From NCBI GenBank assembly GCA_022451835.1, contig JAKUNX010000026.1, positions 1-17,217 on the forward strand: DNA of 17,217 nt. Direction: 5' to 3'. The translations under genes and the position numbers were made by a program. Under the pieces are notes generated by a model, which had not been told where the DNA came from, made no database searches, and was given only the letters and a program-made list of their open reading frames with translations. Shown piece by piece: positions 16,101 through 17,217 of this stretch; the first letter of the stretch is position 1; each line of letters begins with the position of its first letter. Source of the stretch: Candidatus Poseidoniaceae archaeon. Lineage in GTDB: Archaea; Thermoplasmatota; Poseidoniia; Poseidoniales; Poseidoniaceae.

Positions 16101-16204
16101 ATTCTAATGTTATGGCAAGAAAGTTAGGCCTAATTATGGATAAAAAGGCTGACATAGACGTATTAGATGCAGTAATCTCTGATGATGTAAAGGATGCATG
16201 GTAA
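13172..16204 (+). CDS. RND-superfamily (MMPL/HAE3-like) membrane transporter
   Basis: 1010 residues in the classic duplicated RND layout with 12 predicted membrane segments. A soluble basic N-terminus (1-76) precedes TM1 (about 78-96). The first large external loop is 97-378, TM2-6 lie within 379-541, TM7 at about 566-584, the second external loop at 585-818, and TM8-12 within 819-968, followed by a short acidic tail. The TM4/TM10 helices carry the family motifs GVSYGLHITNRY (457-468) and GVDFSIHISNR (884-894). Hopanoid/lipid or hydrophobic-compound export is the usual role of such proteins; the substrate is not readable here. Oddities: the proton-relay Asp is kept in the second half (D886) but is S459 in the first, and loop 1 has three close Cys pairs (218/225, 283/290, 333/349). 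It leads the EVE and aminotransferase genes. Confidence 0.92.
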   Translation: MSDGKESTEPSMESRKFSKRIGALAEYSKSKIQSGAIDLTARVRDFRAKSAIDAVLEAPDRFKREWQKHGATGAITKYPIAVIVIFLLLTAFFVSQSGFLDDTRFDDDPDEPALNVNGDLEVYLPEGSQVAELIALVEDDWSTNVMIIYVESGTRNITDQRILQEMSYVENQLNPYLSDSVNDDVIYILSLSTVLKEVNSSAPRVREAFINELGQLGCAAGQDECASAQAAEALNELIAQTDEQFGGSYEIPSQPTIDLVIGEMYEDDGSPTPGLDKLARDVCTTGERDCGGPDGLLDRAIMAVAVSDKVEAKDLIERTQAQLDQFSKEERYCDDVNNDGVPDPETGICTWESLNLTMTLTGPVPITNAVTEFSFKLFWEIFPTAVVLVALGLFVFHSDLLQTGITGIRPIQGIKVVIIAGLPTLCAVFWTLGLIGWTNYEVTMTVIIVGPILLALGVSYGLHITNRYAEEGGTKTEKMKASLSSTGKAVFLSAVTTVIGFISLVFTPMAPIQTVGIALSGGIVIVYILTIFMVPNLTILLDLRKPKHPPLKAFERLVDAPVKYNRTIIGFFLLLILVSATLGQSNVEENIDLLGMAPEGEDPVIKMKQYSSDFNAGQIGMILIHANVTGDTNDQDTGNDDPAENLKRIDQLESKLNTVENTSAVSIVFLMKSTGIAPTVSGAQLYEFVNVTPLPDDIKETAEVLLNNEITADASFWDLLIQPDNFGLPGTKQSQIFLLNVFYASITDETREIFINSDFDRTLIYVDMPFIPVADTAKSVEAVNQHADSFRSVDSGRAEHLTGVAATAIEVNQLIVGSQYTSLAFAIILTLIVLAIVFRDIQYSFWTTSPVIATVALQWLVMWQMDVTLSLVTVMIGSILVGVGVDFSIHISNRIRELGGGINAIKSAAIGTGMSLFEAAVVTSLGMITAYQIPIPEIKPFITVILILLWVAAASALILLPAIFVTLEKMGISAGSDSNVMARKLGLIMDKKADIDVLDAVISDDVKDAW

Positions 16205-16241
16205 TCCAAATCTCAAAAGAGCGGGAACTACTGGCCTAATT

Positions 16242-16721
16242 ATGGTCGCCTATTGGTTGATGAAATCAGAGCCTCATGTTTATCCGTACGAACAGTTAGT
16301 TGCTGATGGCTCAACTCACTGGGATGGAGTGAGAAATTACCAAGCAAGAAATATGATGAGAGATGATATGAAGGAAGGAGATTTAGTCCTATTTTATCAC
16401 TCAAATTTCAAACCACCTCATGTTGCTGGAATCGCACGTGTATGCAAAGAAGGTTATCCGGATTTTACTGCACAAGATCCAAATTCTAAATACTTCGATT
16501 CGAAAGCAACACCAGAAAATCCAAGATGGATGATGGTTGATATCGCCCCAGTAATGCAATTAGAGCAAATAATTCCGTTAGAAGATATCAGGAATAATCC
16601 AGAATGTGAAGGCATGCTGTTGATTAGAAAGGGTCAAAGGTTATCTGTTCAACCAGTCGAAGAGGAGCACTTTTTGGCCGTTATGAGAATGGCTAATCTT
16701 AGTTTATCAGATTTGAGTTGA
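16242..16721 (+). CDS. EVE-domain protein (modified-base or RNA binding)
   Basis: 159 residues, a stand-alone EVE domain of the PUA-like fold. Signature parts are YWLMKSEP (4-11), WDGVRNYQARN (27-37), GDLVLFYHS (46-54), the DPNSKYFDSKATPENPRW stretch (79-96) and LIRKGQRLSVQPV near the end. EVE domains bind modified bases through an aromatic cage; in bacteria they are often fused to restriction-type nucleases, but no such partner is here. The start at 16242 follows the family's usual N-terminus. An in-frame ATG at 16194 overlaps the end of the RND gene (stop at 16204), follows AAAGG, and would add 16 residues by translational coupling, so the start is not settled. The next gene begins 4 nt after the stop. 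Confidence 0.9.
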   Translation: MVAYWLMKSEPHVYPYEQLVADGSTHWDGVRNYQARNMMRDDMKEGDLVLFYHSNFKPPHVAGIARVCKEGYPDFTAQDPNSKYFDSKATPENPRWMMVDIAPVMQLEQIIPLEDIRNNPECEGMLLIRKGQRLSVQPVEEEHFLAVMRMANLSLSDLS

Positions 16722-16725
16722 TTTA

Positions 16726-17217
16726 ATGGCTAGAGAACAAATACCGGTTTCAAGTCGTGCTGCAAGCATAGAATATGCGATTAGAGATGTGGTAGTTCCA
16801 GCAACTAAATTAGAATCCGAGGGTCATAAAATTCTCAAGTTGAATATAGGTGACCCTATTGCCTATCCTGGATTACCCACGCCAAAACATATGGTTGATG
16901 CTTATGTTAAAGCGTTAAGAGATGGAAATAATGGTTATTCTCCATCTTACGGTTTGCCAGAATTAAGAGCTGCCATTGCTCAAGATGAAAGAAGGAAAGG
17001 CTGGCCTGCTAGTCAAGATGATATTTATGTGTGTCATGGGGTAACAGAGGCATTACAAGTTATATTTGCCGCTACTCTTGAACAAGGAGATGTTGTTTTA
17101 GCTCCAGGTCCACATTATCCACCTTACATGGCTTACCAACAAAAGTTTTGTGCACATACCCTTGAATACAAATTAAAACCAGACGATGGCTGGAATTTAG
17201 ATTTTGATGATATAGAG
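16726..17217 (+). CDS. Class I/II PLP-dependent aminotransferase (partial, C-terminus off the right edge)
   Basis: 164 codons from ATG 16726 to the right edge. The visible N-terminal half has the fold-type I aminotransferase features LNIGDP (39-44), NGYSPSYGLPELRAAIA (69-85), the cofactor-phosphate loop CHGVTEAL (103-110), and PGPHYPPY (127-134), where the Tyr packs near PLP. It resembles the AspC/alanine aminotransferase branch of archaea. The Schiff-base Lys and substrate-binding Arg lie beyond the window, so the amino donor cannot be specified. It follows the EVE gene by 4 nt, suggesting cotranscription. Confidence 0.9.
   Translation, partial: MAREQIPVSSRAASIEYAIRDVVVPATKLESEGHKILKLNIGDPIAYPGLPTPKHMVDAYVKALRDGNNGYSPSYGLPELRAAIAQDERRKGWPASQDDIYVCHGVTEALQVIFAATLEQGDVVLAPGPHYPPYMAYQQKFCAHTLEYKLKPDDGWNLDFDDIE

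Overview
The window looks like chromosome from a low-GC planktonic archaeon, most likely a marine Euryarchaeota of the Poseidoniales (Marine Group II) kind. The evidence is an archaeal-type alanyl-tRNA synthetase with the N-terminal segment ahead of the catalytic core, an archaeal-type valyl-tRNA synthetase, a Dpo4-like Y-family polymerase, RtcB, a tRNA-Thr with U73, TATA-like boxes about 26-32 bp before several starts, and a lipobox protein with collagen-like repeats. The taxonomic call is inference from gene content and style; nothing here is a marker that fixes it.

Layout, left to right. (1) 1-664 (-): the 5' part of a secreted lipoprotein with Gly-X-Y repeats, running off the left edge. 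(2) 765-839 (-): tRNA-Thr(GGT) with encoded CCA. (3) 988-1176 (+): a small coiled-coil protein meeting RtcB (1177-2652, -) end to end. (4) 2761-5610 (+): AlaRS, whose stop overlaps the stop of a Nudix protein (5607-6329, -). (5) 6418-7125 (+): an ETHE1-like metallo-beta-lactamase-fold protein, 1 nt from the stop of an unrecognised multi-pass membrane protein (7127-8278, -). (6) 8378-9361 and 9405-10520 (+): a phosphoglycerate-dehydrogenase-like enzyme and a DinB/Dpo4 polymerase, 3 nt from the stop of ValRS (10524-13013, -). (7) 13172-16204, 16242-16721 and 16726-17217 (+): an RND/MMPL transporter, an EVE-domain protein and the start of a class I aminotransferase, closely spaced as a probable operon cut by the right edge.

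The genes are mainly housekeeping: tRNA charging (AlaRS, ValRS, tRNA-Thr), RNA ligation (RtcB), translesion synthesis (DinB), nucleotide-derivative hydrolysis (Nudix), serine or hydroxyacid metabolism, thiol/persulfide chemistry, plus envelope proteins (lipoprotein, membrane protein, RND). They do not form one pathway. I see no defence island, CRISPR array, insertion sequence, integrase or other obvious mobile element, and no gene-free stretch over 300 bp.

The most unusual signals are: (a) strict alternation of divergent starts and convergent ends, all four convergent junctions being 4-bp overlap to 3-bp gap; (b) two aminoacyl-tRNA synthetases that both appear to have lost cysteines of metal-binding knuckles usual in their families, with an extra ~25-residue segment after KMSKS in ValRS; (c) an RND transporter keeping the proton-relay Asp in only one of its two repeats and carrying a Cys-paired, Ca-site-like loop; (d) the collagen-like lipoprotein with a DUF7151-like module; (e) an unrecognised N-terminal domain on the Nudix protein; and (f) two unrecognised proteins, the coiled-coil microprotein beside RtcB and the membrane protein.
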